From Nocardioides ginsengisegetis (GTDB taxonomy: Bacteria > Actinomycetota > Actinomycetes > Propionibacteriales > Nocardioidaceae), in the NCBI RefSeq assembly GCF_014138045.1, contig NZ_JACGXA010000001.1, forward strand, positions 2,341,001 to 2,405,000: a DNA stretch of 64,000 nucleotides, given 5' to 3'. The notes below the pieces were generated by a model. That model saw only the letters and a list, made by a program, of their open reading frames with translations, searched no databases and had not been told where the DNA came from. Position numbers and translations under genes: made by a program. Shown piece after piece: positions 9,657-17,629 of this stretch; positions within the stretch are counted from its first letter, which is position 1; each line of letters starts with the position of its first letter.

Positions 9657-10792
9657 GAGGTCTCCTGCACGGGGACGGCGAGCTCCCACTCGGTGCCGAA
9701 CGAGCCGGTGCTCAGGGTGGCGGTGCCGCCGAGGTCGGCGACCCGCCCGCGGATCGACTCCACCACGCCGAGCCGACCCTCGCGCTCGGCGGCCTCGAGA
9801 CGGCCGGCGGGGATGCCGGGGCCCTCGTCGCGCACGGACAGCTCCACCCGACCGGGCAGCGACTCGAGCAGGATCCAGGCCGGCGCGTCGGGGCCGACGT
9901 GGACGGCGACGTTGTCCAGGCAGGCCTGGGCCGTGGCCACCAGCTCGCCGACGGTCGCGGCCGGGAGCAGCACCGGCGACCCCGGACCGGCGACGCTGAC
10001 GCGGGGTGAGGCGAGCCCGGCGAGCTCGGCGGCCAGGTCCAGGGTCGCGGGAGCGGCGGGCTCGGTGACGGCGTCCTGGCGCCGGATCAGGGTGCGCAGC
10101 GCGGACTCCTGCTCCCCCGCCAGCCGGCCGAGCTCGGCGGCCTCACCACCCAGCTCGGCACCGCGGCGCTGGACCAGGGCGAGCACCTGGAGCACGCCGT
10201 CGTGGACCGCGCGCGCCAGCCGGGCCCGCTCGGCGGCTGCTGCCGCGGCGCGCTCGGCGGTGTCGCGCTCCTCGGCCATCTGCACGAGCGAGGCGCTCAG
10301 GAAGCCGACGATCGGCCCGCCGATCATCAGCAGGAAGACGTTGCCGTAGGTGCCCTGGGTGAAGTGGGAGCGGACCGACAAGTCACAGGCCGAGAGCACC
10401 ACCGCGGCCACCAGCCCGCCGCGCCAGCGCCAGTGCAACGCCCACGCCAGGAGCGGCCCCATCACCCAGAAGCCCGGGACGGTGGCCTGCATGTCCGGCC
10501 CCTTGATCACCGGCGACAGCAGGACGAGCAGGACGGCGACCGCCAGGTCGGCCACCAGCAGCGGGGCGGTGCGGCGGCGATGGGCGTCGTACAGCCAGAG
10601 GGCTGCGGTCGTCCACGCGACCATGAACGCCACGGTCGCCACACCGGCAGCCGGATGGTCGAAGTTGTCGGCGCGGTAGAGGTTGAGCGCGACCGCGTTG
10701 AGGAGCACGACCACGCGGAGCACCGCGAGGGCGCGGAAGAGCCGGTCCTCGACGACGGCGGCCGAGGTGGCAGCGGAGGGGACCCCGGTCAG
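9653..10792 (-). CDS. NarL-type sensor histidine kinase (MacS-like)
   Basis: A membrane sensor kinase of about 379 residues. The N-terminal half has about five to six hydrophobic segments (residues 20-170). It is followed by a HisKA_3-type dimerisation helix with the phospho-acceptor His197 in ARLARAVHDGVLQVL, then a compact HATPase domain with RDEGPGIPAGR. It resembles actinobacterial MacS-type kinases. The start is uncertain. The acyltransferase gene's stop is at 10791-10789, and the nearest in-frame candidates are a CTG at 10792 and a GTG at 10723, which would fall inside the first membrane helix; an earlier in-frame GTG would overlap the upstream gene. I use 10792 as the working boundary. 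Its partner regulator is at 8437-9126. Confidence 0.82.
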   Translation of the reverse strand: MTGVPSAATSAAVVEDRLFRALAVLRVVVLLNAVALNLYRADNFDHPAAGVATVAFMVAWTTAALWLYDAHRRRTAPLLVADLAVAVLLVLLSPVIKGPDMQATVPGFWVMGPLLAWALHWRWRGGLVAAVVLSACDLSVRSHFTQGTYGNVFLLMIGGPIVGFLSASLVQMAEERDTAERAAAAAAERARLARAVHDGVLQVLALVQRRGAELGGEAAELGRLAGEQESALRTLIRRQDAVTEPAAPATLDLAAELAGLASPRVSVAGPGSPVLLPAATVGELVATAQACLDNVAVHVGPDAPAWILLESLPGRVELSVRDEGPGIPAGRLEAAEREGRLGVVESIRGRVADLGGTATLSTGSFGTEWELAVPVQETS

Positions 10793-11529
10793 GACGCCTT
10801 CTTCGCGTCGGCGGCCGCGGCCGCCTCCTTCTCCACGCGCTCCTTCTCGACCCGCTTGGACTCTTCCTTCGCGCGGGTGGCGTACATGTCGACGTACTCC
10901 TGGCCGGAGAGCCGCATGATCTCGTACATGATCTCGTCGGTGATCGAGCGGAGGATGTAGCGGTCGTTCTCCATGCCGTCGTAGCGGGAGAAGTCCAGGG
11001 GCTTGCCGAAGCGCACGACCGGGCGCGTGAACGAGCCGAACTTCTTGCCCGGGGGCGCCACGACGTCGGTGCCGACGACGGCGACCGGGATCACGGGGAC
11101 CTTGGTCTCCAGGGCGAGCCGCGCGACGCCGGTCTTGCCGCGGTAGAGCTTGCCGTCGTGGGAGCGTGTGCCCTCGGGGTAGATCCCGAACAGGCCCCCG
11201 TCGGCCAGCACCCGCTTGGCCGACAGCAGCGCGCCGGCGGCGGCGTCCGCGCCGGACCGGTCGATCGGCACCTGGCCGGAGCCGGAGAAGAACGTCTTCT
11301 GCAGCCAGCCCTTGATGCCGGTGCCGGTGAAGTACTCCGCCTTCGCGACGAAGGTGACGCGGCGCGGCAGCGTGAGCGGCATGAACAGCCAGTCGGCGTA
11401 CGAGAGATGGTTGCTCGCCAGGATCGCCGGGCCCTCGGCGGGGACGTGCTGGGCACCCTCCACCCGAGGCCGGAAGACCGCCCGCAGCAAGGGCCCGAGT
11501 GCCACCCACTTCAGGAACCAGTAGAACAC
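10789..11529 (-). CDS. 1-acyl-sn-glycerol-3-phosphate acyltransferase (PlsC family)
   Basis: A 246-residue membrane-associated acyltransferase. It carries the catalytic HxxxxD block NHLSYADW (His41, Asp46) and the glycerol-phosphate-binding IYPEGTRS motif (117-123). An N-terminal hydrophobic helix anchors it, and the C-terminal tail is a charged Lys/Glu/Ala-rich helix. The family makes phosphatidic acid from lysophosphatidate. The GTG at 11529 has AGAAGG about 8 nt upstream. It is the first gene of the minus operon reaching 6699 and corresponds in my recollection to the Rv2182c position of the conserved actinobacterial order. Confidence 0.9.
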   Translation of the reverse strand: MFYWFLKWVALGPLLRAVFRPRVEGAQHVPAEGPAILASNHLSYADWLFMPLTLPRRVTFVAKAEYFTGTGIKGWLQKTFFSGSGQVPIDRSGADAAAGALLSAKRVLADGGLFGIYPEGTRSHDGKLYRGKTGVARLALETKVPVIPVAVVGTDVVAPPGKKFGSFTRPVVRFGKPLDFSRYDGMENDRYILRSITDEIMYEIMRLSGQEYVDMYATRAKEESKRVEKERVEKEAAAAADAKKAS

Positions 11530-11622
11530 CGAACGACCCTTCTGAAGACCCCTGTAGCGCGCTCGCCCACCTGTCGGCCGAAGCCTAGCGCGGACACCCG
11601 GGACAGACGGGCTCCGCTCGTG

Positions 11623-11628
11623 CACAAT
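11623..11628 (+). promoter_or_regulatory. -10-like CACAAT before the hydrolase gene
   Basis: CACAAT ends 7 nt before the ATG at 11636, the same spacing as the TANNNT elements elsewhere in the window. No ribosome site is visible, so a leaderless transcript is likely. Confidence 0.45.
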
Positions 11629-11635
11629 CTGCGCC

Positions 11636-12409
11636 ATGACGGACGTGCACCCCCTGGCCCACCCGCTCTCGGTCGCCGCTCGTCCCGAGCTCACCGGAGG
11701 ACGCCGCATCGGCGTGCTGCTGAGCCACGGCTTCACGGGCCAGCCGGCGTCGATGAAGCCCTGGGGCGAGTACCTCGCCGAGCAGGGGTACGCCGTGGAG
11801 GTGCCGCGGCTGCCCGGCCACGGCACCAGCTGGCAGGACGCCAACAAGACGACCTGGGCCGACTGGTACGGCGAGGTGTCGCGCACCTTCGACAAGCTGG
11901 TCGCCGAGAACGACGCCGTCGTCGCGTGCGGCCTGTCGATGGGCGGCGCCCTGGTGCTGCGGCTCGCCGCCGACCACCCCGACCGGCTCGCCGGTGTCGT
12001 CGTCGTCAACCCCGCCGTCGGCACCCGCCGCTTCGACGTCAAGCTGCTGCCCGTCCTCAAGCACCTCGTGCCGTCGTTCCCCGGCATCGCCAACGACATC
12101 AAGAAGCCCGGCGTCGAGGAGCACGGCTACGCCAAGACCCCGCTCCGCGCGGCACACTCGATGATGCAGGGCTTCGCCGCGCTCGTGCCGGACCTGCCGC
12201 GGATCACCGCGCCGCTCCTCTACTTCCGCTCCACGGTCGACCACGTCGTCGACGACCTCTCCCAGCCGCTGATCACCAGCAAGGTGTCCTCCCGAGAGAT
12301 CACCGAGCGCAGCCTCGGCGAGAGCTACCACGTGGCCACGATCGACAACGACGCCCCGCAGATCTTCGAGGAGTCCGCGGCGTTCATCGCCAAGGTCACG
12401 GCCCCGTAG
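11636..12409 (+). CDS. alpha/beta hydrolase (carboxylesterase / monoacylglycerol-lipase-like)
   Basis: A 257-residue serine hydrolase. The oxyanion strand is LLSHGFTGQP (28-37), the nucleophile elbow is GLSMGG with Ser101, and the probable Asp and His of the triad are in STVDHVVDD (near 202) and ESYHVATIDND (near 230). The architecture resembles esterase Est30 and monoacylglycerol lipases, which release fatty acids from small esters. No signal peptide is present, so it is cytoplasmic. It is divergent from the PlsC-type acyltransferase gene, giving a lipid-metabolism context. Substrate is unknown. Confidence 0.88.
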   Translation: MTDVHPLAHPLSVAARPELTGGRRIGVLLSHGFTGQPASMKPWGEYLAEQGYAVEVPRLPGHGTSWQDANKTTWADWYGEVSRTFDKLVAENDAVVACGLSMGGALVLRLAADHPDRLAGVVVVNPAVGTRRFDVKLLPVLKHLVPSFPGIANDIKKPGVEEHGYAKTPLRAAHSMMQGFAALVPDLPRITAPLLYFRSTVDHVVDDLSQPLITSKVSSREITERSLGESYHVATIDNDAPQIFEESAAFIAKVTAP

Positions 12410-12448
12410 GCCCTGCGGGCGGCAGTGGTGGGGGTTGGCGCCACCACT

Positions 12449-12454
12449 TACGCT
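12449..12454 (+). promoter_or_regulatory. -10 element TACGCT, leaderless start
   Basis: TACGCT matches TANNNT and ends 6 nt before the GTG at 12461. There is no Shine-Dalgarno sequence there. Confidence 0.5.
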
Positions 12455-12460
12455 CATCAG

Positions 12461-12865
12461 GTGCAGCCCGACAGCGACGACGACGCCTGGCGCGCGATCG
12501 TCGAGAACTACGGCGACCGTCCCGAGATCGAGCGCGAGACCGCTCCCGTCGAGGAACCGGCCGCCGCGTGGTCGTCGTACGACGACGAGGACGAGGAGCA
12601 GGCTCCCGACGCCCGCGAGGACGAGGACCGCTTCGTGCCGCCTCCCCCGCCGCCGCTGCCGCGCACCACACCGGACCGCGTGGCCGCCTGGCTGGGGGTC
12701 TTCGCGTCGCCGGCCGTGCTGCTGGTCTCGATGGTCTTCGGCCTGCACCTGCCCGGCTTCATCAGCTTCCTGCTGGTCGGCGCGTTCGTCGGCGGCTTCC
12801 TCTACCTCGTGGCCCAGATGCCGCGTGGCCCACGGGACCCCTGGGACGACGGCTCGCGCCTCTGA
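12461..12865 (+). CDS. small hypothetical membrane protein
   Basis: A 134-residue protein of unknown function. Residues 1-58 are strongly acidic and disordered-looking, followed by a proline run (60-67). Two membrane helices lie near 75-93 and 98-118, and the C-terminus is short and charged. The start at GTG 12461 is chosen because a TANNNT element sits 6 nt upstream; an earlier in-frame GTG at 12425 would add residues with no support. It lies between the hydrolase and the LOR/SDH gene, each of which appears to have its own promoter. Confidence 0.7.
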   Translation: MQPDSDDDAWRAIVENYGDRPEIERETAPVEEPAAAWSSYDDEDEEQAPDAREDEDRFVPPPPPPLPRTTPDRVAAWLGVFASPAVLLVSMVFGLHLPGFISFLLVGAFVGGFLYLVAQMPRGPRDPWDDGSRL

Positions 12866-12870
12866 CTGGC

Positions 12871-12876
12871 TAAGGT
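12871..12876 (+). promoter_or_regulatory. -10 element TAAGGT, leaderless start
   Basis: TAAGGT ends 7 nt before the GTG at 12884. This spacing favours 12884 over the in-frame GTG at 12875, which overlaps the element itself. Confidence 0.6.
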
Positions 12877-12883
12877 GCGGGGC

Positions 12884-14128
12884 GTGAGTGAGAGCGAGAC
12901 CGTCGAGGTCACCGGCCACCTGATGGACAGCGGCATCCTGAGCCGCATCCTGGACGACATCCGGGAGTACGGCGGCGACTACGTCATCGACAAGTTCGTG
13001 GTCGGCCACGAGGCCGTCGACACGTCGAAGGCCACCATCACCGTGACCGCCGAGGACGACCCGTCGCTGCAGCGGCTGCTCATGCGCCTGCAGACGCGCG
13101 GGGTCAACCAGGTCGACCCCGGCCAGGCCGAGGTGGCCGTGTGCGACCTCGACGGCGTCTTCCCCGACGGCTTCTACTCCACCACCAACCTCGCGACCAA
13201 GGTCCGCCTCGGCGGCCGGTGGGTCGACGTGGCCAACCCCGAGATGGACTGCGGACTCGTCGTCGAGCACGACGAGGCCGGCGAGATCACGCGGGTGATC
13301 ACGCTGCCGATGAGCGACGTACGCGTCGGGATGTCGGTGGTGACCGGCGCCTCCGGCATCCGGGTCCAGGTCCCGATCGTCGACAAGAGCTCCGAGTCGT
13401 TCGGCTTCATGGAGTCCGACGTGTCCTCGGAGAAGCCGCAGGCGGTGCTGGTGCGCCAGGTCGCCGAGGGCATGCGCGAGGCCAAGGCGGCCGGCAAGAA
13501 GGTGCTGTGGGTGGGCGGACCGGGCGTGGTCCACACCGGTGCGGCGCCCGCGATGGTCGCCATGGTCGACGCCGGCTTCGTCGACGTCCTCTTCGCCGGC
13601 AACGCGCTGGCCACCCACGACATCGAGTCGTCGCTCTACGGCACCTCGCTGGGCGTCGACCTCGCGCAGGGCCGTGGCGTCGAGCACGGCCACGAGCACC
13701 ACATCCGCGCGCTCAACACGATCCGCAAGCAGGGCTCAATCCGCAACGCCGTCGACAACGGCGTGCTGACCGGCGGCATCATGCACGCGCTCGTCAAGCA
13801 CGGGAAGGAGTTCGTCCTGGTCGGCTCCGTCCGCGACGACGGGCCCCTGCCCGACGTCTACACCGACGTCATCGAGGGCCAGCGCGCCATGCGCGCGGCG
13901 CTGCCCGACGTCGGCTTCTGCCTGATGGTGGCGACCATGCTCCACTCGGTGGCGACCGGCAACATCCTGCCCGCCTCGATCCCGCTGGTCTGCGTGGACA
14001 TCAACCCCGCCACGGTGACCAAGCTCGCCGACCGCGGCTCCTCGCAGGCGCGCGGCATCGTCACCGACGTGGGTCTGTTCCTCGAGCAGCTCGCCATCGA
14101 GCTGGTCCCGGACTACCGCCGGGCCTGA
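12884..14128 (+). CDS. TIGR00300-family LOR/SDH domain protein
   Basis: A 414-residue protein of the conserved LOR/SDH family (TIGR00300). The N-terminal third (SESETVEVTGHLMDSGILSR) matches the small domain that in plants lies between lysine-oxoglutarate reductase and saccharopine dehydrogenase. The rest has a Rossmann-like fold with VLWVGGPGVVHTGAAPAM and a conserved DVLFAGNALATHDIE segment. A related archaeal protein is an NAD-dependent ornithine cyclodeaminase, and the same domain forms the C-terminal half of cyanobacterial AgrE/ArgZ. An ornithine or arginine catabolic role is therefore plausible but unproven. Its 3' end overlaps the convergent ROK kinase gene by 16 bp. Confidence 0.85.
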   Translation: MSESETVEVTGHLMDSGILSRILDDIREYGGDYVIDKFVVGHEAVDTSKATITVTAEDDPSLQRLLMRLQTRGVNQVDPGQAEVAVCDLDGVFPDGFYSTTNLATKVRLGGRWVDVANPEMDCGLVVEHDEAGEITRVITLPMSDVRVGMSVVTGASGIRVQVPIVDKSSESFGFMESDVSSEKPQAVLVRQVAEGMREAKAAGKKVLWVGGPGVVHTGAAPAMVAMVDAGFVDVLFAGNALATHDIESSLYGTSLGVDLAQGRGVEHGHEHHIRALNTIRKQGSIRNAVDNGVLTGGIMHALVKHGKEFVLVGSVRDDGPLPDVYTDVIEGQRAMRAALPDVGFCLMVATMLHSVATGNILPASIPLVCVDINPATVTKLADRGSSQARGIVTDVGLFLEQLAIELVPDYRRA

Positions 14129-15069
14129 CCCACCTCACGGGCGAGGTCGGCCGCGCCGACCACGCCCGCCTCCGGACCCAGTGCGGCCCGCACCAGCGGG
14201 GGTACGACGCGCTGGCCGCCGCCGACCAGCGAGCGGACCAGGGCGCTGCGGGCGGGCTCGAGCAGCCGGTCGCCGGCCGCGGACACGCCGCCGCCCACCA
14301 CGACGCAGTCGGGGTCGAACGCCGCGACCAGGTTGGCGACCCCGACGCCCAGCCACTCGCCCACGGAGCCGAACGCCTGGCGGGCGACCAGGTCGCCCGC
14401 CTCGGCGGCCTCGGTCACCATCGGACCCACCAGCAGGTCGGGGTTGCCCTGGCAGAGCTCCTCGAGCACCGTCGGCTCGTGGCCGATCCGGGCCCGGGCG
14501 AAGCGGACGAGGGCGTTGCCGCTGGAGTACTGCTCCCAGCAGCCGCGGTTGCCGCACTCGCACGGCTGGCCGTCGGGCACGACCTGCATGTGGCCGAACT
14601 CCCCCGCCATGCCGTTGCGGCCGCGGTGCACCCGGCCGCCCAGCACGAGGGCGCCACCGATGCCGGTGCCGAGCGTGATCATGACGACGTCGCTGGCGCC
14701 GCGCCCGGCGCCGTACGTCACCTCGGCGAGTGCGGCGCAGTTGGCGTCGTTGTTGAGGGCGACGGTGGTCCCCCAACGCTCGGCCAGCCGGTCGCGGACG
14801 TGCTCTCCGCGCCAGGGCAGGTGCGGGGCGAACATCACGCGCGCGCCCTCGGCATCGACGAAGCCGGCGGCGGCGATCCCGACGCCCTCGACGGTCTCCC
14901 CCGCCGCGACGTCCTCGACGGCGGCGGTCAGGGCGTCCTCGACGAGGGCGGCGTCGACCCGGCGACCGGGCGTGGAGCGGCGGGCGGTGCGCACGACCTC
15001 GCCGGAGGCGGACACGACGGCGGCGAGCACCTTCGTGCCGCCGACGTCGACCCCGATGAAGACACCCAT
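14113..15069 (-). CDS. ROK family sugar kinase (glucokinase-like), copy 1
   Basis: A 318-residue ROK protein with the ATP loop FIGVDVGGTKV (4-14), catalytic Asp in ALNNDANCAAL, the second phosphate motif ITLGTGIGGALV and the zinc-binding CECGNRGCWEQYSSG. No DNA-binding domain precedes the kinase, so it is an enzyme and not a ROK repressor. Glucose is the likely substrate, with ATP or polyphosphate as donor not decidable from sequence. It follows a second ROK gene on the same strand after a 10-bp gap, and its stop region overlaps the LOR/SDH gene. Confidence 0.88.
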   Translation of the reverse strand: MGVFIGVDVGGTKVLAAVVSASGEVVRTARRSTPGRRVDAALVEDALTAAVEDVAAGETVEGVGIAAAGFVDAEGARVMFAPHLPWRGEHVRDRLAERWGTTVALNNDANCAALAEVTYGAGRGASDVVMITLGTGIGGALVLGGRVHRGRNGMAGEFGHMQVVPDGQPCECGNRGCWEQYSSGNALVRFARARIGHEPTVLEELCQGNPDLLVGPMVTEAAEAGDLVARQAFGSVGEWLGVGVANLVAAFDPDCVVVGGGVSAAGDRLLEPARSALVRSLVGGGQRVVPPLVRAALGPEAGVVGAADLAREVGQARR

Positions 15070-15079
15070 GCGCGCCGCG

Positions 15080-16021
15080 TCAGCGCCGCGACAGGTCGGC
15101 GGCGCCGATCATGCCGGCCCGGTTGCCCAGGCGGGCCTTGCGGATCTCCAGGGCCGGGCGGTGGCCGCGACCGGTCAGCTGCGCGGAGAACGACGCCCGG
15201 ATCGGATCCAGCAGCAGGTCCTCGGCCTCGCTGACCCCACCGCCGATGACGACCACGGCCGGGTCGAGGATCGCCGTCAGGGAGGCGATGCCCTCGCCGA
15301 GCCACTTCCCGAGGTGGGCGAGCTGCTCCACGGCGAACGCGTCGCCGCCCCGGGCCGCCTCGGTGATGAGCGGGCCGCTGATCCGGTCGACGTCGCCTCC
15401 GGCACGGTCCAGCAGGCCGCGGGCCAGCAGCGAGCCGCCCCGCGCGGCCGAGCGGGCCTCGCGGACCAGTGCCGAACCGGAGGCGTACTGCTCGAAGCAG
15501 CCGTGGTTGCCGCAGCCGCAGAGGATGCCGTCGGGCACCACCCGCATGTGACCGATCTCGGCGCCGACGCCGAACGCACCGCGGTAGAGCGCACCGTCGA
15601 GCACCACGCCGCCGCCGACCCCGGTGCCGACCGTGACGAGCAGGAGGTCGTCGACGTCGTGCCCGGCGCCGTAGGTGAACTCGCCCCACGCGGCCGCGTT
15701 GGCGTCGTTCTCGACCACGACGGGCAGCTTGACCCGCGCCTCGAGCTCGGACTTGAGGTCGACGTTGCGCCAGGCGATGTTGGGGGCGAACATCACGACC
15801 GCCCGCGCCTTGTCGATGTAGCCGGCCGCACCGACCCCGACCGTCGCGATCTCGTGCCGCGAGCCGAGCTCGGCGACCAGGCCGGCGATGGCCTCCTCGA
15901 TCGCCTCGGAGTCCGTCGCCGGGCTCTCGACGCGGAGCTCCTCCAGAACGGTGCCGTCCTCGTCGACCACGCCACCGGCGATCTTCGTGCCGCCGACGTC
16001 CACGCCACAGGCGAGCGTCAT
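15080..16021 (-). CDS. ROK family sugar kinase (glucokinase-like), copy 2
   Basis: A 313-residue ROK kinase with LACGVDVGGTKI at the N-terminus, catalytic VVENDANAAAW, VTVGTGVGGGVVL and the zinc motif CGCGNHGCFEQYASG. It is clearly paralogous to the next gene downstream but diverged (for example PVVVENDANAAAWGEF here and TVALNNDANCAALAEV there), so the tandem pair is not a recent duplication. The ATG overlaps the stop of the CxxC protein gene (ATGA). It is part of the minus operon that begins with the SRPBCC gene at 18070. Confidence 0.88.
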   Translation of the reverse strand: MTLACGVDVGGTKIAGGVVDEDGTVLEELRVESPATDSEAIEEAIAGLVAELGSRHEIATVGVGAAGYIDKARAVVMFAPNIAWRNVDLKSELEARVKLPVVVENDANAAAWGEFTYGAGHDVDDLLLVTVGTGVGGGVVLDGALYRGAFGVGAEIGHMRVVPDGILCGCGNHGCFEQYASGSALVREARSAARGGSLLARGLLDRAGGDVDRISGPLITEAARGGDAFAVEQLAHLGKWLGEGIASLTAILDPAVVVIGGGVSEAEDLLLDPIRASFSAQLTGRGHRPALEIRKARLGNRAGMIGAADLSRR

Positions 16022-16422
16022 GAGTCATCCCCTTCGGGCTCGTCGTCCAGGTCGATCCGCTCCACCCCGGTGCCGCGCCCGGAGGTCCGGGCATCGTCGG
16101 GCACCGCGGTCGCCAGCGCACCGATCGCGGCCTGCAGCAGCGAGGAGGCGGCGGTCGCCAGGTGGGCGCGCACCTCAGGGCTGGCCTGGCGTACGACCTG
16201 CACGGTGCGGCAGATCGGGCAGTAGGTGCACTCGGCCGAGCCGGTGGCGAGGTGCTCGTTGACCTCACGCGCCGCCGAGGCCGCGTGGTCGGCCAGGCCG
16301 GAGAGGCCGTGTCCGAGGTCGGAGCCCTGGTCGCGGGCCCAGTCGGAGAGGGCTCCGAAGAGCTTCGCGGCCTCGTCGGAGACGCTGCCGACCGCGTCGT
16401 CACCGTCGGGCGGTTGCGTCAC
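16018..16422 (-). CDS. small CxxC protein (DUF5304-like)
   Basis: A 134-residue protein with an Asp-rich N-terminus, a helical middle and a CTYCPIC motif near residues 65-71 that could bind metal. The C-terminus is acidic. Similar proteins sit next to the ArsA-like ATPase in many actinobacteria, where they are annotated as DUF5304 or hypothetical. The GTG start overlaps the stop of the ArsA-like gene (GTGA), and its own stop overlaps the next ROK gene. Function is unknown. Confidence 0.75.
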   Translation of the reverse strand: MTQPPDGDDAVGSVSDEAAKLFGALSDWARDQGSDLGHGLSGLADHAASAAREVNEHLATGSAECTYCPICRTVQVVRQASPEVRAHLATAASSLLQAAIGALATAVPDDARTSGRGTGVERIDLDDEPEGDDS

Positions 16423-17606
16423 GTCAGTGCCTCCTCGGCTCGCTCGTTCTCCTGGAACCTCACGCGCAGCTCGCCCTCGTCGACGCGCGCGCCGGCGACC
16501 CGGTGCCGCGCCAGCCCGGCGGGCAGCGTGAGGAGACGACGATACGACCCCACGGTCACGACGAGCTCGTCGCCGTTCCGCGCGAGATCGACCTCGGCCC
16601 GCGAGACGAACGGCAGGGACAGGTGCAGCAGCGCGCCCGACGTCGTCCGGGTGACGCGGAAGGGGCCCTCCCCACGCGGCGGTGCCAGCGGGTCGTCCTC
16701 GCCGTACACCTCGGTCGCGAGCGCGGCCAGCGCCTCGACCCCGACCGGTTCACCGGGGCGGTAGACCGAGCGCCAGACGGGCAGCCCGGCGAAGGACTGC
16801 TCGACCTGGGCGAGCACGTCGTCCTGGGCCATCACCCAGCCGGCGCGCCAGTCGTCGGCGCCGTCGGCCGGGAAGACGCGGTTGGCCACCACGCCGTCGA
16901 CGCGGTAGCCGTAGAGCGACAGCGTCGTGTAGGAGCGCCGGGCCTCGGCGAGCACGACGTTCTCCGGCGTCATCACGAGCCGGACGCTGGCGTTCGGGCC
17001 GGACAACAGGGAGCGGACCTCGTCGAGCTCGGCGTGCAGCCGCTCGACCGCGTCGAAGACCCCGTCCCCGGGCATCGGGACGCCGGTCGCCTTCTGGAGC
17101 ACGGGCTTGAGCGCCTTGACGACGCGGCGCTCAACGGGGAGCACACGCTGCATGTACCAGCCCAGCGCCTCGGGCAGCGCGAGGAGCCGCAGGGTCTCGG
17201 CCGTCGGGGCACAGTCGACGACGATCACGTCCCACTCGTCGGAGAGCGCGTGCAGCCGCAGCTCGAGGAGCGCGAGCACCTCCTCGGCGCCCGGGATGAC
17301 CGTCAGCTCCTCGGCCGCCACCGGGTCGACACCGGCCACGTCGAGCACGCTGAGGAGGTAGTGCTGGATCTCGGCCCAGGACTGCTCGAAGCGCAGCTGG
17401 GCGTCGACCTGCTGGACGAAGAGGTTGTCGGCCACGGGGGTCGGGTCCGAGCCGACGGCGTGGCCGAACGCGTCGGCCAGCGAGTGGGCGGCGTCGGTCG
17501 AGAGGACCAAGGTGCGGTGCCCACGGGCGGCGGCGAGCGCCGCCGTACCGGCCGCGACGGTGGACTTGCCCACCCCGCCCTTGCCGGTGAACAGGAGGAT
17601 GCGCAC
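16419..17606 (-). CDS. ArsA/GET3-family ATPase
   Basis: A 395-residue P-loop ATPase with a deviant Walker A, TGKGGVGKST (7-16), the ArsA signature VLSTDAAHSLADAF and the switch II region VIVVDCAPTAETLRLL. The C-terminal part, after about 300, is a small beta-rich domain (LLHLSLPFVSRAEVDL...) seen in bacterial ArsA-like proteins. There are no arsenite-binding cysteines or arsB nearby, so arsenic export is unlikely. A chaperone-like role is usual to suppose. The GTG at 17606 gives the normal Get3-type start. It follows the SRPBCC gene by 23 bp and corresponds to the Rv2184c-type position. Confidence 0.87.
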   Translation of the reverse strand: MRILLFTGKGGVGKSTVAAGTAALAAARGHRTLVLSTDAAHSLADAFGHAVGSDPTPVADNLFVQQVDAQLRFEQSWAEIQHYLLSVLDVAGVDPVAAEELTVIPGAEEVLALLELRLHALSDEWDVIVVDCAPTAETLRLLALPEALGWYMQRVLPVERRVVKALKPVLQKATGVPMPGDGVFDAVERLHAELDEVRSLLSGPNASVRLVMTPENVVLAEARRSYTTLSLYGYRVDGVVANRVFPADGADDWRAGWVMAQDDVLAQVEQSFAGLPVWRSVYRPGEPVGVEALAALATEVYGEDDPLAPPRGEGPFRVTRTTSGALLHLSLPFVSRAEVDLARNGDELVVTVGSYRRLLTLPAGLARHRVAGARVDEGELRVRFQENERAEEALT

Positions 17607-17629
17607 GGTCTTCTGGGGTCGGTCGGCGC

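Noticed and set aside
14113..16021. ROK-family transcription repressors
   Set aside because: Neither protein has the N-terminal winged-helix domain; both start directly with the kinase ATP loop.
16419..17606. Arsenite-export ATPase
   Set aside because: The ArsA fold is clear, but arsenite-binding cysteines and any arsB/arsR neighbour are missing; only the family name is retained.
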